A program made the translations under genes and the position numbers. Positions 26,850 through 35,015 of a stretch of 64,000 nucleotides of DNA are shown in pieces (within the stretch, counting starts at the first letter, position 1; each line of letters starts with the position of its first letter). The stretch spans positions 124,001 through 188,000 of the forward strand of contig NZ_FNOK01000004.1 in the NCBI RefSeq assembly GCF_900106995.1. Reading direction: 5' to 3'. The notes under the pieces were generated by a model. The model saw only the letters and a list, made by a program, of their open reading frames with translations. It was not told the DNA's origin and did no database searches. This DNA comes from Saccharopolyspora shandongensis (GTDB lineage: Bacteria > Actinomycetota > Actinomycetes > Mycobacteriales > Pseudonocardiaceae).

Positions 26850-27851
26850 ATGCGCACCAAGTACGGACTGGTCCTGTTCACCGATTCGTTCGGGAGCGGG
26901 GCGAGCGGCCGCGAGGTCTTCGAGTGGTCACTGGAGTACGTCCGCGAGGCCGAGCGGCACGGCTGGCACGAGGCCTGGACGACCGAACACCACTTCAACT
27001 CCCGGGCCCAGAACCCGTCGGCCCTGGCGATGGCGGCGTTCCTGCTGGGCCGCACGAACCTCGGCGTCGGCACCGCGGTCTGCGTGCTGCCCAACCACCA
27101 CCCGCTCGCCCTCGCGGAGCAGGCCGCGGTGCTCCAGCACCTCTCCGGCGACCGGTTCACGCTCGGCGTCGGGCGCGGACAACCGCTGGTGGACCTGGAG
27201 ATATTCGGCACCGGGCTGGCGGGCTTCCGCGACATCGACGAATCCGTGGCCCTGCTCGACGAGGCGTTGCGGCAGGGGCACGCAAAGGGCAGCGGCGAGC
27301 GGTACCACTTCGACGAGGTGCAGATCGTGCCCGCACCGGAGACGTCCCGCGCGCCGTTCGTGCTGGCTTCGTCATCGCCGGAATCCGCGCGACTGGCCGC
27401 GCGCCACGGGCTTCCGGTGCTGCTCAGCCCATTCGTCGACGTGGCCGCGAAGCGCGCGGTGCTGGACGCGCACGCCGCGGCGGCGGCCGAATCCGGTCAC
27501 CGGCTGGACCCGCTGGACAACATCGACTCGGCGTACTTCGCCATCGCCGACGAAACCCCGACCGCGAGGCGGCTGCTGACGAACGGGATCGCCGAGCTGA
27601 ACCTGCAGATCTCCCGCGAGGCCGTGCCGCTGGTCTCACGTCCGGCGCCGACGGCCGCGCAGGCGTTCGACGAGGCCGCCGCGCTGGCCGACTGCCACAT
27701 CGCGGGCGACGTGGCGGAATGCCGCAGGCAGCTGGCCGACCGCGTCGCGACCCTCGGCGTCGGGCGCGTCCTCCTGATGCCCGAAGGCGCCGGGTCGCGC
27801 GAAGCCGCGCTGCGCACGATCCGCGAAGCGGAGAAGGTCTTCGCGGACTAG
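26850..27851 (+). CDS. LLM-class flavin-dependent oxidoreductase
   Basis: A 333-residue bacterial-luciferase-like monooxygenase (TIM barrel; FMN supplied by a reductase). Typical features: start MRTKYGLVLFTDSF, EHHFNSRAQNPS near the flavin site, LGVGTAVCVLPNHHPLALAEQ and LGVGRGQP. GGAGATCGC precedes ATG 26850. It is controlled by the divergent TetR repressor through the dyad at 26816. Substrate unknown; such pairs often respond to the compound they oxidise. Confidence 0.9.
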   Translation: MRTKYGLVLFTDSFGSGASGREVFEWSLEYVREAERHGWHEAWTTEHHFNSRAQNPSALAMAAFLLGRTNLGVGTAVCVLPNHHPLALAEQAAVLQHLSGDRFTLGVGRGQPLVDLEIFGTGLAGFRDIDESVALLDEALRQGHAKGSGERYHFDEVQIVPAPETSRAPFVLASSSPESARLAARHGLPVLLSPFVDVAAKRAVLDAHAAAAAESGHRLDPLDNIDSAYFAIADETPTARRLLTNGIAELNLQISREAVPLVSRPAPTAAQAFDEAAALADCHIAGDVAECRRQLADRVATLGVGRVLLMPEGAGSREAALRTIREAEKVFAD

Positions 27852-27944
27852 GGAGTTGCTCCGGGAACGCTCGGCCGAGGGCGTATGCGCCTAGGCCGTC
27901 ACGGCGCAAGAGAGCATTCTGAAACGACCGCTACGACGCGGCTT

Positions 27945-28649
27945 TCAGGCGGAGCCGGGGCCTCGCCGGTCGGCGGGCGGGATGGTGCGGAGGAGGTCCT
28001 TCTCCGACGCCGTGACGTGGATCGTCGCCCAGGACAGGGCCAGCGCAGCGTCACCGGCTTCGAGCGCCTCGTAGATCGCCTGGTGCTGGGACATGATCCG
28101 CTCGCGAGCGTCGGCGATGTTCAGGGCGTTCCAGGTCCGGGCCCGCAAGGCTCGTGCCGCCAGGCCGTTGACCACCGAGGTCAGCGTCCGGTTGCCGGTG
28201 GCCGCCATGATGCAGGCGTGGAACTCGGCGTCGTGCGTGATGAGCTCCTCGATCGTCTCCGATCGGCGCATCGCTTCGAGGTGTCCGCGCAGCCGCGCCA
28301 GCTGCTCCGGCGTGATCCGCTCCGCGGCGAGCGCCGTCGCCTGCGGCTCCAGCAGGCGGCGGAGCTCGAAGATCTCCGGCAGCGTGTCGTCCTGCATGAG
28401 CTCGACCGCGTGGGCGATGCCCTCCAGCAGCCGGTGCGGCTCCAGGCTCGTCACGTACGTGCCGTCGCCGCGCCGGACGTCGAGCACCTGCGCGTGCACC
28501 AATGCCGTCACGGCCTCCCGCATCGAGCTGCGGGAGAGCCCGAGCTGCGCGGCGAGGTCCGGTTCGCGCGGCAACCGGGCGCCGGGGCTCAGCTCGCCGC
28601 CGGCGATGAGCTGGCGGATCTTCTCGATCGCGTCGTTGCTCCGCCCCAT
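27945..28649 (-). CDS. GntR/FadR-family transcriptional regulator (FCD domain)
   Basis: A 234-residue regulator. Winged HTH in residues 1-70 (LSPGARLPREPDLAAQLGLS, SSMREAVTALV). An FCD ligand domain follows, with metal-binding residues in FELRRLLEPQ, HDAEFHACIMAATGN and MSQHQAIYEAL. It is divergent from the aldolase/molybdenum-hydroxylase operon and probably controls it; two copies of ACATCAGATGT lie between them. The effector is probably an organic acid. Confidence 0.9.
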   Translation of the reverse strand: MGRSNDAIEKIRQLIAGGELSPGARLPREPDLAAQLGLSRSSMREAVTALVHAQVLDVRRGDGTYVTSLEPHRLLEGIAHAVELMQDDTLPEIFELRRLLEPQATALAAERITPEQLARLRGHLEAMRRSETIEELITHDAEFHACIMAATGNRTLTSVVNGLAARALRARTWNALNIADARERIMSQHQAIYEALEAGDAALALSWATIHVTASEKDLLRTIPPADRRGPGSA

Positions 28650-28686
28650 CCCGCGCCCTCCACATCAGTCGGCCCGCGTGCTGCTC

Positions 28687-28969
28687 GTGAGCACTTTGGT
28701 CCGCTATAGAGCCTGTTTCCAAACTCATCTTGCGTGGCGGTGCGGGTGGCGGAACCTCAGAGGCCTTCTCGCTGTGGGATCCCCGACTCATGAATGACCA
28801 ATTCACCACGTCGGGGCTGTCCTCGCGAGAAGACCTCTGAGAACCCGCGGCGGTGCAAGCTGCGGGGGTGGGCTAAGCGGCTGCGCCGCTTCAAAGACAA
28901 CAACCCCGCGTTACCACACCTCACACCACGACATCTCAAACAGCTTCTATAGCGATCCAAAGTACTCAC
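28687..28969. repeat. Family A palindrome split by an insertion
   Basis: The left arm GTGAGCACTTTGGTCCGC lies at 28687-28704 and the right arm GCGATCCAAAGTACTCAC at 28952-28969. Joined through TATA they rebuild a normal family A palindrome. The 239 bases between them are a foreign element with its own terminal inverted repeats. Confidence 0.8.
28709..28947. mobile_element. MITE-like element, 239 bp, flanked by TATA repeats
   Basis: The left end is GAGCCTGTTTCCAAACTC; the right end reads, in complement, GAAGCTGTTTGAGAT. Such ends resemble IS5-type terminal repeats (GAGNCTGTTT). TATA occurs at 28705-28708 and again at 28948-28951, as expected of a target duplication. There is no transposase frame. 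The inside holds GGAACCTCAGA and TCTGAGAACC as an inner inverted repeat and AAGCGGCTGCGCCGCTT, which recur at 32403-32556. Confidence 0.7.
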
Positions 28970-28986
28970 GAGCCACCGCAGCCGAT

Positions 28987-28997
28987 ACATCAGATGT
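28987..28997. promoter_or_regulatory. Candidate GntR operator, copy 1
   Basis: ACATCAGATGT, a perfect 11-base dyad, just outside the MITE on the aldolase side. An identical copy is at 29109. Confidence 0.5.
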
Positions 28998-29108
28998 TCC
29001 AAGCCGTCAACATTGATCGTTCGATCGGGGAACTACGGTGAAATCGGTTGTTCGACAAGGTATTGGCCGGTCAGCGGACGCGGAAGCATGTTCGGCGTAT
29101 TGCTCGAA

Positions 29109-29119
29109 ACATCAGATGT
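29109..29119. promoter_or_regulatory. Candidate GntR operator, copy 2
   Basis: A second exact ACATCAGATGT, 122 bases from the first and about 140 bases before the aldolase start. Two identical dyads between a divergent GntR/FCD regulator and its operon fit its binding sites. Confidence 0.55.
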
Positions 29120-29259
29120 GTCCTAGAGTCGCGGGCGTCCCGAGCACCGTCGAATCCCTTCGACCAGAACCGTTTTCGCCCGCAACGCCGGGGCGTCGCC
29201 GGCCCGGCACGACCCCGCCGAACGCCGCCGCGGTCGGCGATCGAGTTCGAAGGAGCATG

Positions 29260-30039
29260 ATGGCAACGCTGCGTGAAACCCTGGAGGCCGGTCGCCCGAC
29301 GGTCGGCGGCTGGGCCTCGATCCCCAGCCCGTTCGCCGCCGAGCTGATGGGCCGTTGCGGGTACGACTGGGTGTGCATCGACACCCAGCACGGGCTCGTC
29401 GGCTACGACCAGATGGTCCCCATGCTGCAGGCGCTGGCGATCACCGGGACGCCGACCTTCGTGCGGGTGCCGTGGAACCGGCCGGACCAGATCATGAAGG
29501 CCCTCGACGCCGGCGCGCACGGCATCATCGTGCCGATGGTCAACAACGCAGAGGAGGCCCGCCGCGCGGTCGAGGCGGCGAAGTACCCGCCGGAGGGTTC
29601 GCGCAGCTGGGGCCCGATCCGGGCGGCGTTCGAGCTCGACGACTACACGCCGGAGGCCGGCAACCGGCGCACCGTGCTCGCCGCGATGATCGAGACCCCC
29701 GAAGGCGTGCGGAACGCGGACGAGATCCTGTCCACGCCGGGCATCGACGCGGCCTACATCGGCCCGTCCGATCTGGCCCTCGGCCACGGAATGGCGCCCG
29801 TCCTGGCGGTCCGTGAGGCCGAGCACGAGCAGCTCGTCCGCTCCATTTTGGACAGTTGTCGCCGCAACGGAGTGCTGGCGGGCATCCATTGTGACAGCGC
29901 ACAAACCGTGCAACGCTGGCATGACCTGGGCTTCGACCTGGCGTCGCTGAGCTCCGACGCGGTCCTGCTCCGCGAGGCGGCCACCGCGGCGGTCCGCCAG
30001 GTGACCGGACGAGCCGCAGGCGTCGGCGACTACGCCTGA
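29260..30039 (+). CDS. HpcH/HpaI-type aldolase
   Basis: A 259-residue class II 2-keto acid aldolase. Active-site features: WVCIDTQHGLVGYDQM with the catalytic His, RVPWNRPDQIMKALDAGAHG, metal ligand Glu in MIETPEGV and Asp in GPSDLALGHG. Two ATGs (29257, 29260) follow AGGAG; the second has better spacing. It precedes a CoxLSM-type hydroxylase, suggesting a catabolic pathway in which a hydroxylated ring or side chain ends in a keto acid that is split to pyruvate. Confidence 0.9.
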   Translation: MATLRETLEAGRPTVGGWASIPSPFAAELMGRCGYDWVCIDTQHGLVGYDQMVPMLQALAITGTPTFVRVPWNRPDQIMKALDAGAHGIIVPMVNNAEEARRAVEAAKYPPEGSRSWGPIRAAFELDDYTPEAGNRRTVLAAMIETPEGVRNADEILSTPGIDAAYIGPSDLALGHGMAPVLAVREAEHEQLVRSILDSCRRNGVLAGIHCDSAQTVQRWHDLGFDLASLSSDAVLLREAATAAVRQVTGRAAGVGDYA

Positions 30040-30128
30040 AAACGGCCGCGAGTCTTGTGCGGCGCGGGGCGTCGCACCAGACTCACTGGTCGGTTCCCGA
30101 TTCTGATCCTGTTGACTGCGAGGCACCA

Positions 30129-32390
30129 TTGAGCATTCTCGGCACCCGGGTCGAGCGCCGCGAGGACCCGCGCCTACTCACCGCCGGCGGCACCTACGTG
30201 GACGACCTGCGAGATCCCGCACTCGCCGGGGCACTGCACGTCACCTTCGTGCGCAGCCCGCTGGCGCACGCCAAGATCACCGAGATCGACACCTCGGCGG
30301 CCCGCGAGCTGCCCGGCGTGGCCGGCGTGTTCACCGGCGCGGACGTCGACCTCCCGCCGTTCGTTTCGCAGATGGGCGTCAGCGGCCCCCCACCTGCCGC
30401 GATGGAACGGCCGCACCTGGCCCGCGACACCGTCCGCTACGTCGGCGAACCGGTGGCCGTGGTGCTCACCGAGACCCGCGCGCAGGGCGAGGACGCCGCC
30501 GAACTCGTCTCCGTCGACTACGACCCGCTGGACCCGGTGGTCGACGTCGCAGACGCGTTGCGCGACGAGATCCTGCTGTTCCCGGCGGCGGGCACCAACG
30601 TCACCGGCACCAGCGGCGAACTGGACGACTCGCTGTTCGACGGCTGCGAGGTCGTCGTCACCAAGCAGATCGAGAACCAGCGCCTCGCCGCCGCGCCGCT
30701 GGAGGTCCGCACCGCCGCCTGCGCCTGGGACGGCGACAAGGTCACCCTGTGGCTGTCCAACCAGAACGCGCAGAGCTGCCGCGACGAGCTGATGGCGAAC
30801 CTGGGGCTGCCGCAGGAGCGGATCCGGGTGATCACGCCCGACGTCGGCGGCGGCTTCGGCGCCAAGATCGGCGTCGAGCAGGAGGCCGCGCTGCTGGCGT
30901 TCCTGGCCAAGCGCGTCGGCCGCCCGGTGAAGTGGGTGGAGAGCCGCAGCGAGAACCTGGTCGCGATGACCCACGGCCGCGCGCAGCGGCAGGTGGTGAC
31001 CATCGGCGGCCGCCGCGACGGCACCGTGCTCGCCTACCGGCTGGAGATCGTCCAGGACGTCGGCGCCTACCCGCGGATGGGCGCGTTCCTGCCGCTGTTC
31101 ACCCGGTTCATGGTCAGCGGCGTCTACGACATCCCGAAGGTCGACTCCGTCGCCCGCTGCGTCGTCACCAACACCACGCCGATCGGCGCCTACCGGGGCG
31201 CGGGGCGGCCGGAGGCGACCGCCGCCGTGGAACGCGCGATGGACCTCTTCGCGGCCGAGACCGGCGTCGACCCGGCCGAGGTGCGCCGCCGCAACCTGGT
31301 GCGCCCCGAGCAGTTCCCGTTCGACACGCCGGGCGGCATGACCTACGACACCGGCGAGTACATCAAGGGCCTGGACGCGGTGCTGGAAGCCGCCGACTAC
31401 CAGGCCTTGCGCGAGGAGCAGGCCAAGCGGCGCGCCGAGGGCGCCGCGCTCCAGCTGGGCATCGGGCTGGCCAGCTACGTGGAGATCACCGCGCCGAACA
31501 ACACCGAGGGCGAGACCGGGCACGTCGAGATCCGCCCGGACGGCAGCGTCCTGGTGCTCACCGGCAGCTCCCCGCACGGGCAGGGCCACTGGACCTCCTA
31601 CGCGATGCTGGTGTCCGACCAGTTGGGCATCGACCTGGACAAGATCGAGGTCGTGCACGGCGACACCGACCTGATCCCGAAGGGCGTGGGCACCATGGGA
31701 TCCCGCTCCCTGCAGCTGGGCGGGTCCGCGGTGCACCGGGCCGCGGTGGATGTCAAGGAGAAGGCCCGCAAGCTGGCCGCGGAGCTGATCGAGATCGACG
31801 AGGCCGACCTCGAACTCACCGACGGCACCTGGCAGGTGCGCGGCACGCCGAGCGTCGCGCTGTCCTGGGCGGAGCTGGCCCAGCGCGCCGACGAGGGGCT
31901 GGCCGCCGACGTGCACTTCACCGAGGACCGGCCGACCTTCCCGTTCGGGTCGCACCTGGCGGTCGTCGAAGTCGACACCGAAACCGGCAAGGTGAACTAT
32001 CTTCGGCACGTGACCGTTGACGACGCGGGCGTGATCATCAACCCGGTCCTCACCGAGGGCCAGCGGCACGGCGGCATCGCGCAGGGCGCCGCCCAAGCCC
32101 TGCTGGAGGAGGTCTCCTACGACGCCGACGGAAACCCGCAGAACGCCACCCTCGCCGACTACGCCTTCATCACGGCGGCCGAGCTGCCCAGCTTCGAGCT
32201 GCTGACGATGGAAACCCCGACCACGCTCAACCCGTTGGGCGTCAAGGGGATCGGCGAGGCGGGCACCATCGGCGCCACCCCGGCGGTCCAGAACGCAGTG
32301 GTCGACGCAGTGGCCCACCTCGGGGTCAGGCACATCGACATGCCCACCACCCCAGAACGGGTGTGGAAGGCCATCCAAGCCCATTCATGA
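30129..32390 (+). CDS. Molybdenum hydroxylase large subunit (CoxL-like, form II)
   Basis: A 753-residue xanthine-oxidase-family molybdopterin subunit. TTG at 30129 gives the usual start [20 protein letters not shown]; an upstream start at 30057 has no support. Molybdopterin and substrate segments include [20 protein letters not shown] and the loop [22 protein letters not shown] marks the form II group, not the AYxCSFR of true CO dehydrogenase. The catalytic Glu lies in GIGEAGTIG near the C-terminus. Part of the aldolase operon; substrate is probably an aromatic or heterocyclic compound or aldehyde. Confidence 0.93.
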   Translation: MSILGTRVERREDPRLLTAGGTYVDDLRDPALAGALHVTFVRSPLAHAKITEIDTSAARELPGVAGVFTGADVDLPPFVSQMGVSGPPPAAMERPHLARDTVRYVGEPVAVVLTETRAQGEDAAELVSVDYDPLDPVVDVADALRDEILLFPAAGTNVTGTSGELDDSLFDGCEVVVTKQIENQRLAAAPLEVRTAACAWDGDKVTLWLSNQNAQSCRDELMANLGLPQERIRVITPDVGGGFGAKIGVEQEAALLAFLAKRVGRPVKWVESRSENLVAMTHGRAQRQVVTIGGRRDGTVLAYRLEIVQDVGAYPRMGAFLPLFTRFMVSGVYDIPKVDSVARCVVTNTTPIGAYRGAGRPEATAAVERAMDLFAAETGVDPAEVRRRNLVRPEQFPFDTPGGMTYDTGEYIKGLDAVLEAADYQALREEQAKRRAEGAALQLGIGLASYVEITAPNNTEGETGHVEIRPDGSVLVLTGSSPHGQGHWTSYAMLVSDQLGIDLDKIEVVHGDTDLIPKGVGTMGSRSLQLGGSAVHRAAVDVKEKARKLAAELIEIDEADLELTDGTWQVRGTPSVALSWAELAQRADEGLAADVHFTEDRPTFPFGSHLAVVEVDTETGKVNYLRHVTVDDAGVIINPVLTEGQRHGGIAQGAAQALLEEVSYDADGNPQNATLADYAFITAAELPSFELLTMETPTTLNPLGVKGIGEAGTIGATPAVQNAVVDAVAHLGVRHIDMPTTPERVWKAIQAHS

Positions 32391-32402
32391 CGCAATGTGC
32401 GG

Positions 32403-32556
32403 AGGTGGCCCCGTAGCGGAACCTCAGACGCCGCCTCGGTCCGGGATCCCGACATCACGTATGTCCAGCTGTCCTCCCGAGACGACATCTGAGAACCCGC
32501 GGGTGGTCAACCTGCGAGCGTGGGCTAAGCGGCTGCGCCGCTTGAAAGACGGCAAC
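32403..32556. repeat. Degenerate copy of the MITE interior
   Basis: Between coxL- and coxS-like genes. GCGGAACCTCAGA, TCTGAGAACCCGCGGG, GTGGGCTAAGCGGCTGCG and CGCTTNAAAGAC match the element at 28709-28947 in the same order and orientation. The GAGCCTGTTT termini are gone. The operon spacing here is 247 bases, otherwise unusual for this gene set. Confidence 0.7.
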
Positions 32557-32637
32557 ATAACGAGGCATAGACAGGCCGCGGAGTTGGTTCGGGTGAGTGG
32601 ATCACGCTGACCCGACAAGTGCTTAGGAGTTCGTTTC

Positions 32638-33111
32638 GTGCAAGTTTCGATCAACGTCAACGGCGAGCAGCGCAGCCACGAGGTCGAGGACCGCACGCTG
32701 CTCGTTCAGTACCTGCGGGAAGACTGCGGCCTGACGGGCACCAACATCGGCTGCGACACCACGTCGTGCGGGGCCTGCACGGTGCTGCTCGACGGCGAGT
32801 CGGTGAAGTCCTGCACCGTGCTCGCGGCCCAGGCCGACGGCCACGACGTCACCACCATCGAGGGCCTCGCCGACGGCGAGGAGCTGCACCCGATGCAGCG
32901 CGCCTTCCAGCAGAAGCACGGGCTGCAGTGCGGTTTCTGCACGCCGGGCATGGTGATGGCCTCGGTGTCCCTGGTCGAGGAGAACCCGAACCCGACCGAG
33001 GCCGACGTGCGGTCCGGCCTGGAGGGCAACCTCTGCCGGTGCACCGGCTACCACAACATCGTCGAAGCCGTGCTGACCGCGGCCAAGGAGAAGTCGGGGG
33101 CCGCGGAATGA
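32638..33111 (+). CDS. Molybdenum hydroxylase [2Fe-2S] subunit (CoxS-like)
   Basis: A 157-residue ferredoxin-type subunit. The N-terminal plant-type [2Fe-2S] site is in [16 protein letters not shown] with a later Cys in SCTVLA. The C-terminal helical [2Fe-2S] site is CGFCTPGM and [12 protein letters not shown] at 32638; its stop overlaps the CoxM start. It relays electrons from the molybdenum centre to FAD. Confidence 0.94.
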   Translation: MQVSINVNGEQRSHEVEDRTLLVQYLREDCGLTGTNIGCDTTSCGACTVLLDGESVKSCTVLAAQADGHDVTTIEGLADGEELHPMQRAFQQKHGLQCGFCTPGMVMASVSLVEENPNPTEADVRSGLEGNLCRCTGYHNIVEAVLTAAKEKSGAAE

Positions 33112-33929
33112 TCCCTGCCACGTTCACCTACAAGAAGGCCAACTCCGTCGAGGAGGCGCTGAGCCTGCTCGCCGAGCACGGCGACGACGCGAAGCTGCTC
33201 GCCGGCGGGCACTCGCTGCTGCCGCTGATGAAGCTGCGGCTGTCGGTGCCGGAGGTGCTGATCGACGTCGGCGGCCTGCGCGACCTGTCCTACATCCGCG
33301 AGGAGGGTTCGGAGATCCGGATCGGGGCGCTGACCCGGCACCACGACCTGGAGCACTCCGAGCTGCTGGCCCGCGAGGTGCCGCTGCTGGCGCACGCCGC
33401 GGGCACCATCGGCGACCCGCAGGTCCGCCACCGCGGCACCATCGGCGGCTCGCTGGTGCACGGCGACCCGGCCTCCGACCTGCCCGCCGTGGCGCTCGCG
33501 CTGGACGCGGTGCTGGTCGCGCAGGGCCCGTCGGGCACCCGGGAGATCCCGGCGACGGAGTTCTTCACCGACTTCTTCGAGACCGCGCTCGGCGAGGACG
33601 AGCTGCTGGTGGAGATCCGGGTGGCGAAGAACCCCGCGCAGGGCTGGGACTTCCAGAAGTTCACCAAGCGGGCGATCGACTGGGCGGTGGTCGGCGTGGC
33701 CGTCGCCGGCCAGCGCGTAGCGCTGGTGAACATGGGCCCGACGCCGATGCGGGCGCACGGCGTGGAGGCGGCCCTGGCGAGTGGAGCGAGCGCCGCCGAG
33801 GCCGCGGAGCGGGCGGCGGAGGACACGTCGCCGCCGGACCAGGCCAGCGCGAGCGCCGACTACCGGAGGCACCTGGCGAAGGTGCTGGTGCGCCGGGCGC
33901 TGGAAGCCGCCGCGGCACGCGGCGCGTAG
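33108..33929 (+). CDS. Molybdenum hydroxylase FAD subunit (CoxM-like)
   Basis: A 273-residue FAD-binding subunit. The FAD motifs are [16 protein letters not shown] (residues 32-47) and the [20 protein letters not shown] region (about 100-119). ATG 33108 overlaps the CoxS stop (ATGA). The C-terminal part matches the CO dehydrogenase flavoprotein C-terminal domain. It completes the L-S-M set, and a strong hairpin follows. Confidence 0.93.
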   Translation: MIPATFTYKKANSVEEALSLLAEHGDDAKLLAGGHSLLPLMKLRLSVPEVLIDVGGLRDLSYIREEGSEIRIGALTRHHDLEHSELLAREVPLLAHAAGTIGDPQVRHRGTIGGSLVHGDPASDLPAVALALDAVLVAQGPSGTREIPATEFFTDFFETALGEDELLVEIRVAKNPAQGWDFQKFTKRAIDWAVVGVAVAGQRVALVNMGPTPMRAHGVEAALASGASAAEAAERAAEDTSPPDQASASADYRRHLAKVLVRRALEAAAARGA

Positions 33930-33938
33930 CGGAGACGC

Positions 33939-33976
33939 CGAGGGCGCCCTTGACCGCTCGGTCAAGGGCGCCCTCG
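33939..33976 (+). terminator. Terminator hairpin after the aldolase-CoxLSM operon
   Basis: A perfect 17-bp stem (CGAGGGCGCCCTTGACC and complement) with a GCTC loop starts nine bases after the CoxM stop. Confidence 0.85.
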
Positions 33977-34054
33977 CCTTCCGGCGGAGTCCACTGTGGA
34001 CTCACTGCTGCCATGACACACCTCGGCGCGTCGGCTCCCAACACGCCGAGGTGG

Positions 34055-34075
34055 CCCGATTTTAGGCAAAATTGG
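34055..34075. repeat. Family D palindrome, copy 1
   Basis: CCGATTTTaggcAAAATTGG; one mismatch from the perfect form at 34102. Confidence 0.75.
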
Positions 34076-34101
34076 AAGCCGGCTCGCCCGGATCGGGGAT
34101 C

Positions 34102-34123
34102 CCCGATTTTAGGCAAAATCGGG
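34102..34123. repeat. Family D palindrome, copy 2
   Basis: CCCGATTTT, AGGC loop, AAAATCGGG: a perfect 9-bp stem followed by CCCCTTTCTCC. It lies between the convergent CoxM and phn operon ends and could terminate either. Confidence 0.8.
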
Positions 34124-34205
34124 CCCCTTTCTCCGCTCCGACGCGTGGTGAAACGCGCTCACCTGGGCGGATCCGGCTGTTGCGAGGTCGAGTCACCTGG
34201 AGGTC

Positions 34206-35015
34206 CTAGCCGCGGATGGTGGCGGCGAGTTCGTCCGCCAGCTCCGGCGTTGCCGCCGCGACTCCGGACCAGCGGCGCCGGAGGTCCGGGTCGATCTCCA
34301 GGGGCCTGCCGTGGACGTCCAGGACCGCGCCGCCCGCCCCGGGCAGCGCCACCATCGCCGCGACGAGGTCCACGATGCGGTGGGTGTCGGAGTTCGCGTC
34401 GGCGAACGCATCCGTCGAGCCCTCCGCCACCAGCATCGTCTCCAGGCACGTCGTGGACAGGATCCGCACGCGCGCCGCCCGCTTCGCCACCCGCCACCAC
34501 GCGTCCGCGCTGCGCTCGTGCGGGCGCAGCAGGCTGACCGCCGCGCCGTCGAGCGAACGCCGGCCGCTGGTGCGGAACTCCGGCGACCGCCCGGCGACCG
34601 CATGCCAGCACCGCCCGGTGTCCAGCCAGCAGGTCAGCGCCTCCACCGGCGTCTCGTCCAGCACGATCGCGCCGGAGAACGCCGACAGCGGCACCCCGGC
34701 GGCGGCGTTCGCCGTGCCGTCCACCGGGTCGGCCACCAGCGTCACCGCCGAGCCGTTGTCGACGAACCCGACCTCCTCGCTGAGCAGGTTGATCCGGTGC
34801 GCCTCGACGACCTCCGCGATCGCGCCCTCCACCAGCAGGTCCAGCCGCATCGACGCGGTGCCGTCGGCGCCGATCGAGGACGTCTCGGCGAGCTGCGCCC
34901 GGTCGTAGCGGGCCCGGGCGTCGCGGAACGCCGCCGACGCGGCCTTGGCGGCCTCGGCCAGCACCGCGTGCGCGGCGGACGGGATCTGCGGGTCCGGCAC
35001 CGGCCATCCGATCAC
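34206..35015 (-). CDS. Inositol-monophosphatase-family protein of the phn operon
   Basis: A 269-residue Mg-dependent phosphatase. Metal-site motifs: LLSEEVG (Glu), VADPVDGTANAA (DPxDGT) and a C-terminal GAGGAVLDVHGRPLE. GTG 35015 overlaps the phnM stop in GTGA, so it is the last gene of the C-P lyase operon. Such operons elsewhere use PhnN and PhnP to handle ribosyl (bis)phosphates. This phosphatase may dephosphorylate a ribose phosphate product, which is inference from position. Confidence 0.85.
   Translation of the reverse strand: MIGWPVPDPQIPSAAHAVLAEAAKAASAAFRDARARYDRAQLAETSSIGADGTASMRLDLLVEGAIAEVVEAHRINLLSEEVGFVDNGSAVTLVADPVDGTANAAAGVPLSAFSGAIVLDETPVEALTCWLDTGRCWHAVAGRSPEFRTSGRRSLDGAAVSLLRPHERSADAWWRVAKRAARVRILSTTCLETMLVAEGSTDAFADANSDTHRIVDLVAAMVALPGAGGAVLDVHGRPLEIDPDLRRRWSGVAAATPELADELAATIRG

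Noticed and set aside
28757-29002. Protein-coding gene inside the MITE (KRRSRLAH reading)
   Set aside because: The frame follows from the palindromic DNA of the element, does not begin within it and has no family match; a similar reading at 32424 is not full length.
30174-32384. 736-residue - strand frame opposite coxL-like gene
   Set aside because: Antisense shadow; the + strand has conserved molybdopterin motifs.
30129-32390. Aerobic CO dehydrogenase (coxL form I)
   Set aside because: The active-site loop is AYRGAGR (form II), not AYxCSFR, and no cox accessory genes are present.
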